A stretch of DNA of 64,000 bases, taken from contig OW818667.1 in NCBI GenBank assembly GCA_942493125.1, positions 3,038,001 to 3,102,000 of the forward strand. Reading direction: 5' to 3'. A program made the position numbers and the translations under genes. The stretch comes from Fusibacter_C sp942493125 (GTDB taxonomy: Bacteria > Bacillota > Clostridia > Peptostreptococcales > Acidaminobacteraceae). Positions 7,695 through 15,380 of this stretch are shown in pieces. The notes under the pieces are model-generated. The model was not told where the DNA came from. It was given only the letters and a program-made list of their open reading frames with translations, and made no database searches. Each line of letters starts with the position of its first letter. Positions within the stretch are counted from its first letter, which is position 1.

Positions 7695-8783
7695 TTATAC
7701 GACGCCTATACCTGCTTCTTCAAACGTAATCATATCATTTAACATCGTACAAGCCGCTTCGATAATGCCAAATGCAAGTACAGCGCCACTGCCTTCACCA
7801 AGTCGCATGTTCAAATTGAGGAATGGCTTCATACCGAGAAGTTCCGTTGCAAGAGCAGCGCTTTTCTCCTCAGAGGCATGTGAAGGAAAAAGATAAGCTT
7901 TAACCTCTGGGTTGATTTTGCATGCAAGAAGGGCAGCAACTGTAGAGATGTAACCATCGACGATGACAGGTACTCGATGGATAGCGCCGCCAAGCATAAC
8001 ACCTGTAAGGCCTGCAATATCCAATCCACCTACTGCTGATAAAATATCGATTGGGTCATGGGCATCTATCGTTTTAGAGAGGATAGACTGCTCGATGATG
8101 CTTGCTTTGTGGTCGAGTTTGGCCACGGGAAAGTTTGCGCCAACGCCAGTTAATGCCTTCGGATCATGGCCACTAAGTACTGATAATATTGCGGTTGACG
8201 TCGTGGTGTTGCCGATGCCCATTTCACCAGTGGCAATTAGGTTGTGTCCTTCACTCACAGCACGTGTCACCATTTCCATTCCGGTTTCAATGGCAGCAAG
8301 CGCTTGCTCGCGTGTCATTGCATGCCCTTTTGCGATATTGTGCGTGCCATTCATGACTTTTTTGTGAATCAATGTTGGATGGATTTCTTCAGAATCAATG
8401 CCGATATTCACGGTGTAGACTTTTGCATTTGCAGCCTTTGCAAGTGCGCCGACGCCAGATACGCCCTTTGCGATATTGAGCGATTGGATTAAAGTGACGA
8501 TAGGGGGGGCTGAAGCGATGCCCTCAGCACATACACCGTTATCTGCACACATGACGATAACCGCTTTTTTAGTAATTTTAGGTGTAGTCGATGCGTAAAT
8601 GCCCGATAACTGCACGGCAATTTCTTCTAGAGCACCAAGTGACCCTTGTGGTTTGACGAGATTATCTACTCGTGTTCTTGTTTGGGCCATCGATGTGGTA
8701 TCTAATGACGTGATTGATTTGTGATCCGCGATTGATAATGCCTTAAGTGCCTCGTTTTGATTTTCATTTAATTGTGTGTTCAT
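7695..8783 (-). CDS. cobT: Nicotinate-nucleotide--dimethylbenzimidazole phosphoribosyltransferase
   Basis: CobT makes alpha-ribazole phosphate from nicotinate mononucleotide and a lower-ligand base in the cobalamin nucleotide-loop pathway. The 362-residue protein has the family length, the conserved GEMGIGNTTTS segment and the C-terminal LGEGSGA motif with the catalytic Glu330. An open frame extends upstream to 9098, but that part is the translated cobalamin riboswitch; the true start is ATG 8783 with GGAGG seven bases before it. No other cob genes adjoin, so this is an isolated, riboswitch-controlled salvage or ligand-activation step. The histidine phosphatase at 37.9 kb could supply the alpha-ribazole phosphatase activity, but that is speculation. 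Confidence 0.95.
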   Translation of the reverse strand: MNTQLNENQNEALKALSIADHKSITSLDTTSMAQTRTRVDNLVKPQGSLGALEEIAVQLSGIYASTTPKITKKAVIVMCADNGVCAEGIASAPPIVTLIQSLNIAKGVSGVGALAKAANAKVYTVNIGIDSEEIHPTLIHKKVMNGTHNIAKGHAMTREQALAAIETGMEMVTRAVSEGHNLIATGEMGIGNTTTSTAILSVLSGHDPKALTGVGANFPVAKLDHKASIIEQSILSKTIDAHDPIDILSAVGGLDIAGLTGVMLGGAIHRVPVIVDGYISTVAALLACKINPEVKAYLFPSHASEEKSAALATELLGMKPFLNLNMRLGEGSGAVLAFGIIEAACTMLNDMITFEEAGIGVV

Positions 8784-8823
8784 AATTATCCTCCAAAGTT
8801 TTTTTATTATGGTTGATGACAAT

Positions 8824-8890
8824 AAAAAAAGCCCATTACTTATAAGCGTAACACCCTTAAAAAGGGTATAAACGACAAATAAGTAATGAA
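8824..8890 (-). terminator. Terminator in the cobT leader (riboswitch expression platform)
   Basis: On the minus strand CATTACTTAT pairs with ATAAGTAATG (10 bp; plus positions 8879-8888 and 8834-8843), followed by GGCTTTTTTT. An inner ACCCTTTTTAAGGGT hairpin sits in the loop. It lies between aptamer and cobT, as expected for transcription attenuation. Confidence 0.88.
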
Positions 8891-8904
8891 CTTTACCTTC
8901 GTCC

Positions 8905-9062
8905 ATTAAAACGTGTACAGGCAGGTCTCCTGGCTTGACGTCAACGCTTGCTGCACCTTCCCAGTTTCCCAGTGGCATACGCAGCAGCTCAATCATACAG
9001 TGATGGGTTCGCTTAGGACTTTCACCTAATTCCCTATTCTCCATTTTCATGGCACCTATATC
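8905..9062 (-). ncRNA. Cobalamin riboswitch aptamer
   Basis: Read on minus, the element shows the class hallmarks in order: ATAGGTGCC, GGAGAATAGGGAA, the GTGAAAGTCC stem, GCCACTG-like and ACTGGGAAGG segments, and the B12 box AGCCAGGAGACCTGCC (plus 8920-8935). It precedes cobT, and binding of adenosylcobalamin or a related corrinoid should favour the terminator at 8824-8890. Confidence 0.95.
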
Positions 9063-9141
9063 ACTGTTTATTTTAAAGCAAAACGTGAAAGGCGTCAATT
9101 CAAAAAGGTGTTATAAAAAAATTTTAATGTTTGCTAAAAAA

Positions 9142-9169
9142 TTGCAAAGGTTTTTTTTCATGATATAAT
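9142..9169 (+). promoter_or_regulatory. Promoter of the PLP aminotransferase gene
   Basis: TTGCAA (9142-9147), 16-bp spacer, TATAAT (9164-9169) with an extended TGA before the -10. It lies 31 bases before the start codon. Confidence 0.7.
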
Positions 9170-9200
9170 AGGAATGGAGTATACTAAAGGAGGCGTCAAA

Positions 9201-10388
9201 ATGATATCAAAACAAATTCACGAGAATTTAAAAAATGCTTCTTGGATCAGAAGAATGTTTGTTGAAGGCGGAAAGCTTCGAGAACAATTCGGCGAAGAAA
9301 ACGTCTATGACTACAGCTTGGGCAATCCATATTTTGAACCGCCAAAATCAGTGACGGACAAATTGAAAGAAGTCGTGAACAGCGACGCTCTTGGCACGCA
9401 CCGTTATATGGACAATGCGGGTTTTAAAGATGTTAGACAAAAAGTTGCAAATGCCATCAACAGAGATATCTTAAATCCAATTGGCTTTGAACATGTTCTT
9501 ATGACAGTCGGTGCAGCTGGTGGTATCAATGTCATTTTGAGAACAATACTGGATGCAGGTGATGAAGTCATCATTTTTGCCCCTTACTTTGCAGAGTATA
9601 TTTTCTATATTCAAAATCACAACGGCGTTCCCGTGATCATGATGACCAATGAGTCGGACTTCCAACCGAATCTTGAAGCTTTTGAAAAGGGAATCACTGC
9701 TAAGACGAGAGCGATTATCATAAACTCACCAAACAATCCTACTGGTGTTATTTACTCTGAGGAGACTTTGAAGGGTTTAAGCGCAATCATAGAGAAAAAA
9801 GAAAAAGAGTTTGGACGAGAGATCTATACGATTTCCGATGAACCTTACAAAGCACTCGTCTACGATAATATCAAAGTACCAAATTCACACAATTATTTCA
9901 AACATTCCATCATGGTCAATTCCTATTCAAAGTCACTTGGACTTGCAGGGGAGCGTATTGGTTATATTGCGCTCAATAGCTCGTTTGAAGATGTGGAACT
10001 GTTCATGGGTGCGCTTGCATTTGCGAACAGAACGTTAGGTTTTGTTAATGCACCCGCTTTATGGCAAAAAGTGATCGCAGATTCGTTGGAAGAATCCGTA
10101 GATATTTCACAATACCAAGTCAGAAGAGATGCATTATACAATAAATTGACTGAACTTGGCTTTGAAATGGTTCAGCCACAAGGTGCTTTTTATCTATTCC
10201 CTAAAGCTTTGGAAGCAGACGATGTGAATTTTGTCATGGAAGCAAAGAAATTCAACCTTCTACTCGTTCCTGGTAGTGGCTTTGGATTCCCTGGCTACTT
10301 CAGAATTTCGTATTGTGTCGATATGGATATGATTGAAAGATCCTTCCCTGCATTTGAAAAACTAGTTGAATTCTACAAAAACAAATAA
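9201..10388 (+). CDS. Pyridoxal phosphate-dependent aminotransferase (class I/II)
   Basis: This 395-residue fold-type I aminotransferase acts in the cytosol. It shows NNPTG near residue 180 (substrate carboxylate), SDEPY (Asp contacting the PLP pyridine nitrogen), SYSKSLGLAGERIGY with Lys244 as the PLP Schiff base, and the C-terminal FRISYC arginine. ATG 9201 is chosen because AAAGGAGG precedes it; the in-frame ATG 9174 has no site. It is monocistronic between a good promoter and a bidirectional terminator. The amino acid substrate cannot be told; clostridial relatives are annotated simply as pyridoxal phosphate-dependent aminotransferases, with aspartate or alanine among the possibilities. 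Confidence 0.9.
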   Translation: MISKQIHENLKNASWIRRMFVEGGKLREQFGEENVYDYSLGNPYFEPPKSVTDKLKEVVNSDALGTHRYMDNAGFKDVRQKVANAINRDILNPIGFEHVLMTVGAAGGINVILRTILDAGDEVIIFAPYFAEYIFYIQNHNGVPVIMMTNESDFQPNLEAFEKGITAKTRAIIINSPNNPTGVIYSEETLKGLSAIIEKKEKEFGREIYTISDEPYKALVYDNIKVPNSHNYFKHSIMVNSYSKSLGLAGERIGYIALNSSFEDVELFMGALAFANRTLGFVNAPALWQKVIADSLEESVDISQYQVRRDALYNKLTELGFEMVQPQGAFYLFPKALEADDVNFVMEAKKFNLLLVPGSGFGFPGYFRISYCVDMDMIERSFPAFEKLVEFYKNK

Positions 10389-10412
10389 AATCATATTTCC
10401 TAAAATAATAAT

Positions 10413-10456
10413 AAAAGCCTCGATCCCAACGCAATGCGTTGATTTCGAGGCTTTTT
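10413..10456. terminator. Bidirectional terminator between aminotransferase and sensor kinase genes
   Basis: AAAAGCCTCG pairs with CGAGGCTTTT, with an inner CAACGC/GCGTTG stem; A-run before and T-run after serve both strands. Confidence 0.9.
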
Positions 10457-12061
10457 CTATTCTGATAGATGTGGTAAAAAGAGCAAAATCGTCGTACCGT
10501 TTCCTGGTTCACTTTCGATGCGCATGTGGCCGCCATGTGCTTTAATCAGGGCATCTACGATTGATAAACCAAGTCCTGTACCGCCCGTTTTACGGTTGCG
10601 ATCTTCATTCAATCGATAGAATCGATTGGTCAAATGGGCGATGCTTTCTTTGGCAATCCCGCGTCCTTCGTCGGATACGGACAGCTCGATAAATTGATTG
10701 CGCTTGATGCTGCCAAAAGTGATGCGGCTTCCCTCAGGAGAGTATTTGACAGCATTTTCAACGAGTGCCCTGAATATCTGCGTCATAAGCTCAAAATCCA
10801 TAAAAACATCTTCCATATAATGCATGTTGATGTGAAAATCATGTTTAGGATAGAGCTTCAAACACTCCTGATGCGTCCTGTTAAAATATTCAGGGATTTC
10901 AAGCCATTCTGAATTGACCTTGATGCGCTTGTTTTCAAGACGCGCGAGAATGAGCAACTTTTCGACGAGATTCTTCATGTGCGTGGCTTCGTCCTCAATT
11001 GAGTCAAGTGATTCTCTGAGTAAGGCTTCGTCTGATGTACCCATCGTCTTTAAGAGGTCGATATAACCCAATACAATCGTCAGTGGGATTCGAAGCTCAT
11101 GGGAGGCATCAGAAACAAAACGCTTTTGATAGTCGAAAGACAGTTCCAAATTTTGAAGCATGAGATTCAAGCTCTTGATCAGGGTGTCAATCTCGTCGTT
11201 GCTTTCAGTGGAAGGGATGCGATAGTTCAGCGTTTCGTTGTTCATATTCTGTGCAATATAGGATAAATCCACTAAGGGTTTAAGCGCTTTACGCGTAAAC
11301 AGTCTACTAAATGCCGATAGGAACAAGATGCCGATAAATGCAGAAACTAACAAAGCTGAATTCAAACTGAGCAAGAAATCTTTATCGAGGTCAGGGTATA
11401 AAAAGATGCTGACATAAGCACTATACCCCAAAGGCGCATCATAGCGCAAAGTCGTATACATGACATCGTAGCCCAACAATGTGGATTCCGTAACAAAAGG
11501 CATGCCCCCTTTTATGGGCACGCGCAACGAAATGTCCATGTATTTCAACTTCTCATTTGTATCAAGTCTTTTATACATTTCTAAATTCAATTGATCATAG
11601 GCAGTCGAATTGCCGGCAATAAATGAAACATTTAGGTCCATGTTTGCAGGATTGATTTTGAGCTGATCGAGTAAAATCATGTCATAGACTTCTTTATTCA
11701 AAGAATAAGAGGTTTGAGACCTCGAATCAAATAACATGATCAGCGTTTTGTAGTTGTCGAATATGTAGTAGTTTTCAAACTTTCGATAGATCCATGCGAT
11801 GCGGTCTTGAGGCTCAAGGGCATTGATGGCGTCGCTCTCAGAGGACAATAGTTCTTCTATCTGCCTCTGTTTGGTCAACAAGTCTTCCTTATTTTTAAAA
11901 TACAAAAACTGCGTTGTCAAGACGGTGATTAAATACATAAGAATGGCGATGATGATTGAAAAAAGAACGACGTTGGAAATGGTGATTCGCGTCGTCAATT
12001 TCAATCGGCCAATGCGACTTTTCAATTTTTTTAGTAGCTGATTAGCGGACAACGTAACCAC
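10457..12061 (-). CDS. Two-component sensor histidine kinase
   Basis: This is a 534-residue membrane kinase. The order is TM1 (about 31-50), a ~180-residue extracytoplasmic sensor region, TM2 (about 231-251), HAMP (to ~305), HisKA with the phosphorylated His321 in SHELRIP, then HATPase with N box NAVKYS, G1 DEGRGI and G2 GGTGLGLS. It overlaps the response regulator gene by 20 bases, so the pair is cotranscribed and coupled. The longest start is GTG 12061, only two bases after AAGGGG; TTG 12052 has better spacing, so the exact start is uncertain. The signal is unknown; the sensor region has no family I recognise. The domain order resembles CssS/ArlS-type kinases. Confidence 0.9.
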   Translation of the reverse strand: MVTLSANQLLKKLKSRIGRLKLTTRITISNVVLFSIIIAILMYLITVLTTQFLYFKNKEDLLTKQRQIEELLSSESDAINALEPQDRIAWIYRKFENYYIFDNYKTLIMLFDSRSQTSYSLNKEVYDMILLDQLKINPANMDLNVSFIAGNSTAYDQLNLEMYKRLDTNEKLKYMDISLRVPIKGGMPFVTESTLLGYDVMYTTLRYDAPLGYSAYVSIFLYPDLDKDFLLSLNSALLVSAFIGILFLSAFSRLFTRKALKPLVDLSYIAQNMNNETLNYRIPSTESNDEIDTLIKSLNLMLQNLELSFDYQKRFVSDASHELRIPLTIVLGYIDLLKTMGTSDEALLRESLDSIEDEATHMKNLVEKLLILARLENKRIKVNSEWLEIPEYFNRTHQECLKLYPKHDFHINMHYMEDVFMDFELMTQIFRALVENAVKYSPEGSRITFGSIKRNQFIELSVSDEGRGIAKESIAHLTNRFYRLNEDRNRKTGGTGLGLSIVDALIKAHGGHMRIESEPGNGTTILLFLPHLSE

Positions 12062-12716
12062 GACCCCTTATCGTTTGAATGAGTTTGCGTTCATGTTCGC
12101 GATCTATTTTGTCGCGAAGGTATTTAATATAGACATCGACGATGTTCAGGCTACCATAATAATCATAGCCCCACACCTTGTTTAAGATCTGCTCTCTGGT
12201 TAAAACAATTCCTTTATTGATAAGCAGATGCTTGAGCAAATCAAATTCAGTCTTAGAAAGCTCTATTTTTTGCCCAGCACGTGTCACTTCATAGGTGATT
12301 GAGTTGATCAGGATATCCTCAAAAATCAGAAGGTCAGTGCATGGGGCAGCAATGGATTTTTTGCGGATATTTGCCCTGATTCGCGCCAATAGTTCGTCAA
12401 AGACGAATGGTTTCGTCACGTAATCGTCGGCACCAGAATCAAGGCCATTGATGACATCTTGGATGTCGTCTTTGGCAGTCAACATGATGATCTTAATGTC
12501 TGGGAATAATTTTTTGATCGCATTACACGCCGTAATCCCGTCCGTCTTTGGCATCATGACATCCATGAGTATTAAATCGTATCTATTTAAACCAGCTTTA
12601 TCGATGGCGTCAGAGCCGTCAAAAGCTAAGTCTGTCTCATAACCTGCATATCGAAGCTGTAAATCTATAATTCTAGAAATTTTGACTTCATCTTCGACAA
12701 TGAGTATTTTTTCCAT
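12042..12716 (-). CDS. OmpR-family response regulator
   Basis: This 224-residue DNA-binding regulator pairs with the overlapping histidine kinase. The receiver domain has the acidic pair Glu8-Asp9, phospho-acceptor Asp52 in LILMDVMMP, a conserved Thr in LTAKD and Lys in VTKPF. The C-terminal winged helix ends with the usual RGRGYVVR segment. The start has AAGGGG upstream. The gene's 5' region is directly followed (40 bases upstream) by a MITE-like element, so its promoter either lies within that short gap or is partly supplied by the element. Target genes are unknown; the neighbouring ECF S component is separated by its own terminator. Confidence 0.92.
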   Translation of the reverse strand: MEKILIVEDEVKISRIIDLQLRYAGYETDLAFDGSDAIDKAGLNRYDLILMDVMMPKTDGITACNAIKKLFPDIKIIMLTAKDDIQDVINGLDSGADDYVTKPFVFDELLARIRANIRKKSIAAPCTDLLIFEDILINSITYEVTRAGQKIELSKTEFDLLKHLLINKGIVLTREQILNKVWGYDYYGSLNIVDVYIKYLRDKIDREHERKLIQTIRGRGYVVR

Positions 12717-12758
12717 TTGACACCCCTTTTTGTAAAACTATTGCAATTACCATAACTA

Positions 12759-12874
12759 AGGAAATTGCATAATTCCAATTTCAAGATAATCCTCACAATT
12801 GAATGACGTTAACAATACTGGCTTGCCATGTTCAAAATAACTTTGGCACTTATTTGGTAATTATGCAAATTCCA
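12759..12874. mobile_element. MITE-like element, copy 1
   Basis: The ~116-bp AT-rich element has terminal inverted repeats: left GGAAATTGCATAATTCC, and right end whose complement reads GGAATTTGCATAATTACC. ATAACTA flanks it at 12752-12758 and 12874-12880, a likely 6-7 bp target duplication. The same termini bound the element at 24.7 kb. The interior has no gene and contains a TGGCTTGCCA palindrome. Confidence 0.82.
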
Positions 12875-12886
12875 TAACTAATATAA

Positions 12887-12925
12887 CAAAAAAAATCACG
12901 CGACACAACACATCACGTGATTTAC
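12887..12925 (-). terminator. Terminator of the ECF S component gene
   Basis: On minus, AAATCACG pairs with CGTGATTT around a GT-rich loop and runs into eight T. It lies 25 bases past the stop codon at 12950. Confidence 0.85.
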
Positions 12926-12949
12926 ATGAATATAAACATTATACCATAA

Positions 12950-13690
12950 TTACTTCACAAGCGTTTTGGAATTGATGTTTGCTTTGTCCAGTGCGGAGAT
13001 GACTAAGAACGCAAGTACGGCGCCAACGCCAAATTGAACGATATTCCAAGGAATGCTGAAAATTGGAACAAGAAAATTGCCATACATGATACCTGTGGCG
13101 ACATAGTAACCTAATACCATCCAAATACCTGCGATGACCATACCGACCGTATAATTGAGTGAGACTTTAAAGTGGTTTTTAAAATAGAGTAAGGCTAACA
13201 TGAGAACAGGGATGATGATAGAAACCACGAGCAATTGTGTTTTTAGTGTTGCAACGATTGTGAGTGCTTTTTCAAGTGATTCAATCTCCACTTGTGTCAC
13301 GATGGTGTCCATGCTTGAACGCGTGACCGCGTAAAAAAAGGCAAGGAGTGATGACACCCAAATGAGCATGGTCACAACGAGATAGGGTTTAATATTGGTT
13401 TTCGATTTGGCAAAGTAGCCGATCAACATACCCATGATGGTCTTGATGATCAAAGTGGGCAGTACCCATTGGCCATAACCACCGAGAAAGTCAGCCATTG
13501 CAGAACCGACACCAGCTGCAAAACCGCCATACCATGGACCGAGCAAGATCCCCGCTATGAAGATACACATGTCTCCAGCGTGGATATACCCATCTGTAAA
13601 TGGTATCGGAATTTTGATGATCGACGTCGTAATAAAGACGAATGCCGTCATCAAAGCTGTATAGATCAGTGTTCTTAAATTATATTTCAT
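12950..13690 (-). CDS. ECF transporter S component, candidate vitamin B6 uptake
   Basis: This 246-residue membrane protein has about six hydrophobic segments and the S-component pattern of the DUF1393-like group: IPIPFTDGYIHAGD near residue 30 and GGYGQWVLPTLIIK near residue 90. S components bind a vitamin and use a shared energising module, which is not in this window. The family includes several specificities, so sequence alone does not decide the ligand. The gene is divergent from a MocR/PdxR-type regulator, and a perfect palindrome lies between them; this context favours a vitamin B6 compound. GGGAGGC precedes the start. Confidence 0.75.
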   Translation of the reverse strand: MKYNLRTLIYTALMTAFVFITTSIIKIPIPFTDGYIHAGDMCIFIAGILLGPWYGGFAAGVGSAMADFLGGYGQWVLPTLIIKTIMGMLIGYFAKSKTNIKPYLVVTMLIWVSSLLAFFYAVTRSSMDTIVTQVEIESLEKALTIVATLKTQLLVVSIIIPVLMLALLYFKNHFKVSLNYTVGMVIAGIWMVLGYYVATGIMYGNFLVPIFSIPWNIVQFGVGAVLAFLVISALDKANINSKTLVK

Positions 13691-13717
13691 GTGTGCCTCC
13701 CAAATGACTTGTTGTTA

Positions 13718-13732
13718 ATCTTATCATAAGAT
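13718..13732. promoter_or_regulatory. Palindrome ATCTTATCATAAGAT, candidate operator
   Basis: Perfect 7-bp arms around one base, midway between the divergent S component and MocR-type regulator genes and next to a TTGACA (13737-13742). A regulator site shared by both genes is the simplest reading. Confidence 0.5.
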
Positions 13733-13826
13733 ATAATTGACATTGTTAAAAGATACAGAAACCTACTAAGTAATAGGGTCAGATTATCATCAAGTGTTGA
13801 TTTTAAAGTGTTTTAAGGAGGCTATC

Positions 13827-15221
13827 ATGATAGGTTTTGTTGTGGACTTTAGATCGAATGGTGTACCAAAGTATATTCAACTCTATGATTATATAAAGAA
13901 AGAAATAGAAGCGGGCAATCTTAAGAATGGTGAAAAACTGCCTTCTGTTCGAACGATTTCGCTTATGCTCAGTATCAGTAAAGCAACAGTAGAGAACGCA
14001 TACAACCAGCTTTTAGTTGAGGGTTATATTGAAAGTAAAGTAAAAAGTGGCTACTATATTTTAGGATTTGATGTGAATGAACTCGGGCATTTTAAAAGGA
14101 CATCAAGTAGTCCAGATCGCCTGGAAGTCATCCATGAAAAAGAAAAACCATTTAACACGGATGGTACGGAGGAAAGCGCCTTTAATTTTACAGAATGGAA
14201 AAAGGCCATCAACCGCGTTTTGGAATATGAAAAGAAAGCGCTTCTCAGTTATGGTGATGCAAAGGGCGAATATGCGCTCAGACGTGAGATTGCAAGCTTT
14301 GTACATCAATCTAGGGGCGGAGTTTGCAAGCCTGAGCAAGTGGTTATTGGGGCGGGTATACAGTATCTATTTGGACTGATCGCATCGACGTTTAAAAGTG
14401 AATACAGCAGCATCGCTTTTGAGTACCCAGGTTTTTCGAAAGGGATGTATATCTTCGAAGATTATGGTTATAAGATGGTAAAAATACCTCTAGAAAAAGA
14501 CGGCATTGATATGAAGACGCTTGAGGCATCTCAAGCAAATATCGTTTATGTCTCTCCCTCCCATCAGTACCCGACGGGCAATGTAATGGCCATAAAAAAG
14601 AGACTTCAGCTGCTGGATTGGGCAAAAAAAAATAACGCTTATATTATAGAAGATGATTATGACAGCTTACTTAGATATGAAGGCTATCCAGTACCAGCTT
14701 TACAGGGTTTAAATGAAGGCGAAAATGTCATTTATGTCGGCTCATTTTCAAAGCTTCTCATACCGGCGCTGCGTATCAGTTTTATGATACTACCTGTATC
14801 TCTGATGGCAAAATTTGAAGCGATTTTACCGCGTTACTCACAGTCAGTTTCTAAAATAGAACAACTGGCACTTGAGAATTTTATGAGTGAAGGGGCATTT
14901 GAACGTCACATAAGGCGCATTAAAAAGATTTATGGTCGTAAAAATGCATTGTTGATCGAGGCTTTTAAACGCAATGAATCGCCACTTGTGTCACTCATAG
15001 GCAAAGGTTCAGGGCTACACGTTACGCTGTCTTTTGATACATGTGTATCCATTAAAAGAGTGATCAGCGATTGTCTATCAATGGGTATCGTGCTCGAAGA
15101 AATTGCAGGCTACAAGCAAGGCAATATTGTCGTGTTCTCCTATAGTGGCGTACCAGATAAAGAGATGGAAAAAGTCGTTTCAAAGATTATAAAAATAGCA
15201 AAAGAGAATGTTCAAATCTAA
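13827..15221 (+). CDS. MocR/PdxR-type transcriptional regulator (GntR-aminotransferase fusion)
   Basis: The 464-residue protein has an N-terminal GntR winged helix (about 1-80; YIQLYDYIKKEIEAGNL and LPSVRTIS are diagnostic) joined to a fold-type I aminotransferase domain. Lys309 in GSFSKLLIPALR is the expected PLP ligand and SPSHQYPTG is the substrate-binding segment. Such proteins sense PLP or an aldimine and usually control vitamin B6 or GABA genes. ATG 13827 is chosen because AAGGAGG precedes it. The divergent neighbour is an ECF S component, and no pdxS/pdxT genes are present in the window, so I infer control of vitamin uptake. A bidirectional terminator follows. Confidence 0.9.
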   Translation: MIGFVVDFRSNGVPKYIQLYDYIKKEIEAGNLKNGEKLPSVRTISLMLSISKATVENAYNQLLVEGYIESKVKSGYYILGFDVNELGHFKRTSSSPDRLEVIHEKEKPFNTDGTEESAFNFTEWKKAINRVLEYEKKALLSYGDAKGEYALRREIASFVHQSRGGVCKPEQVVIGAGIQYLFGLIASTFKSEYSSIAFEYPGFSKGMYIFEDYGYKMVKIPLEKDGIDMKTLEASQANIVYVSPSHQYPTGNVMAIKKRLQLLDWAKKNNAYIIEDDYDSLLRYEGYPVPALQGLNEGENVIYVGSFSKLLIPALRISFMILPVSLMAKFEAILPRYSQSVSKIEQLALENFMSEGAFERHIRRIKKIYGRKNALLIEAFKRNESPLVSLIGKGSGLHVTLSFDTCVSIKRVISDCLSMGIVLEEIAGYKQGNIVVFSYSGVPDKEMEKVVSKIIKIAKENVQI

Positions 15222-15285
15222 CGGAAAAGGCATGATAAATTATCAATAGGATATATTAGTCATATGAAATATAATCTAAAAAAAT

Positions 15286-15330
15286 AAGATTGCCATCCTA
15301 TCAGGTGTGATAAGGAGGCAATCTTTTTAT
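15286..15330. terminator. Bidirectional terminator between the MocR-type gene and the uracil permease gene
   Basis: AAGATTGCC pairs with GGCAATCTT, continued by TCCTATCA against TGATAAGGA with one bulge; T-runs on both strands. Confidence 0.9.
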
Positions 15331-15380
15331 TATGATTTCGGTGTTATGTCTATAGTTGTGATTTATTAATATTATTTTTA

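Noticed and set aside
8784..9098. N-terminal extension of CobT
   Set aside because: It is a translation of the cobalamin riboswitch and terminator; the real start at 8783 has a good ribosome binding site.
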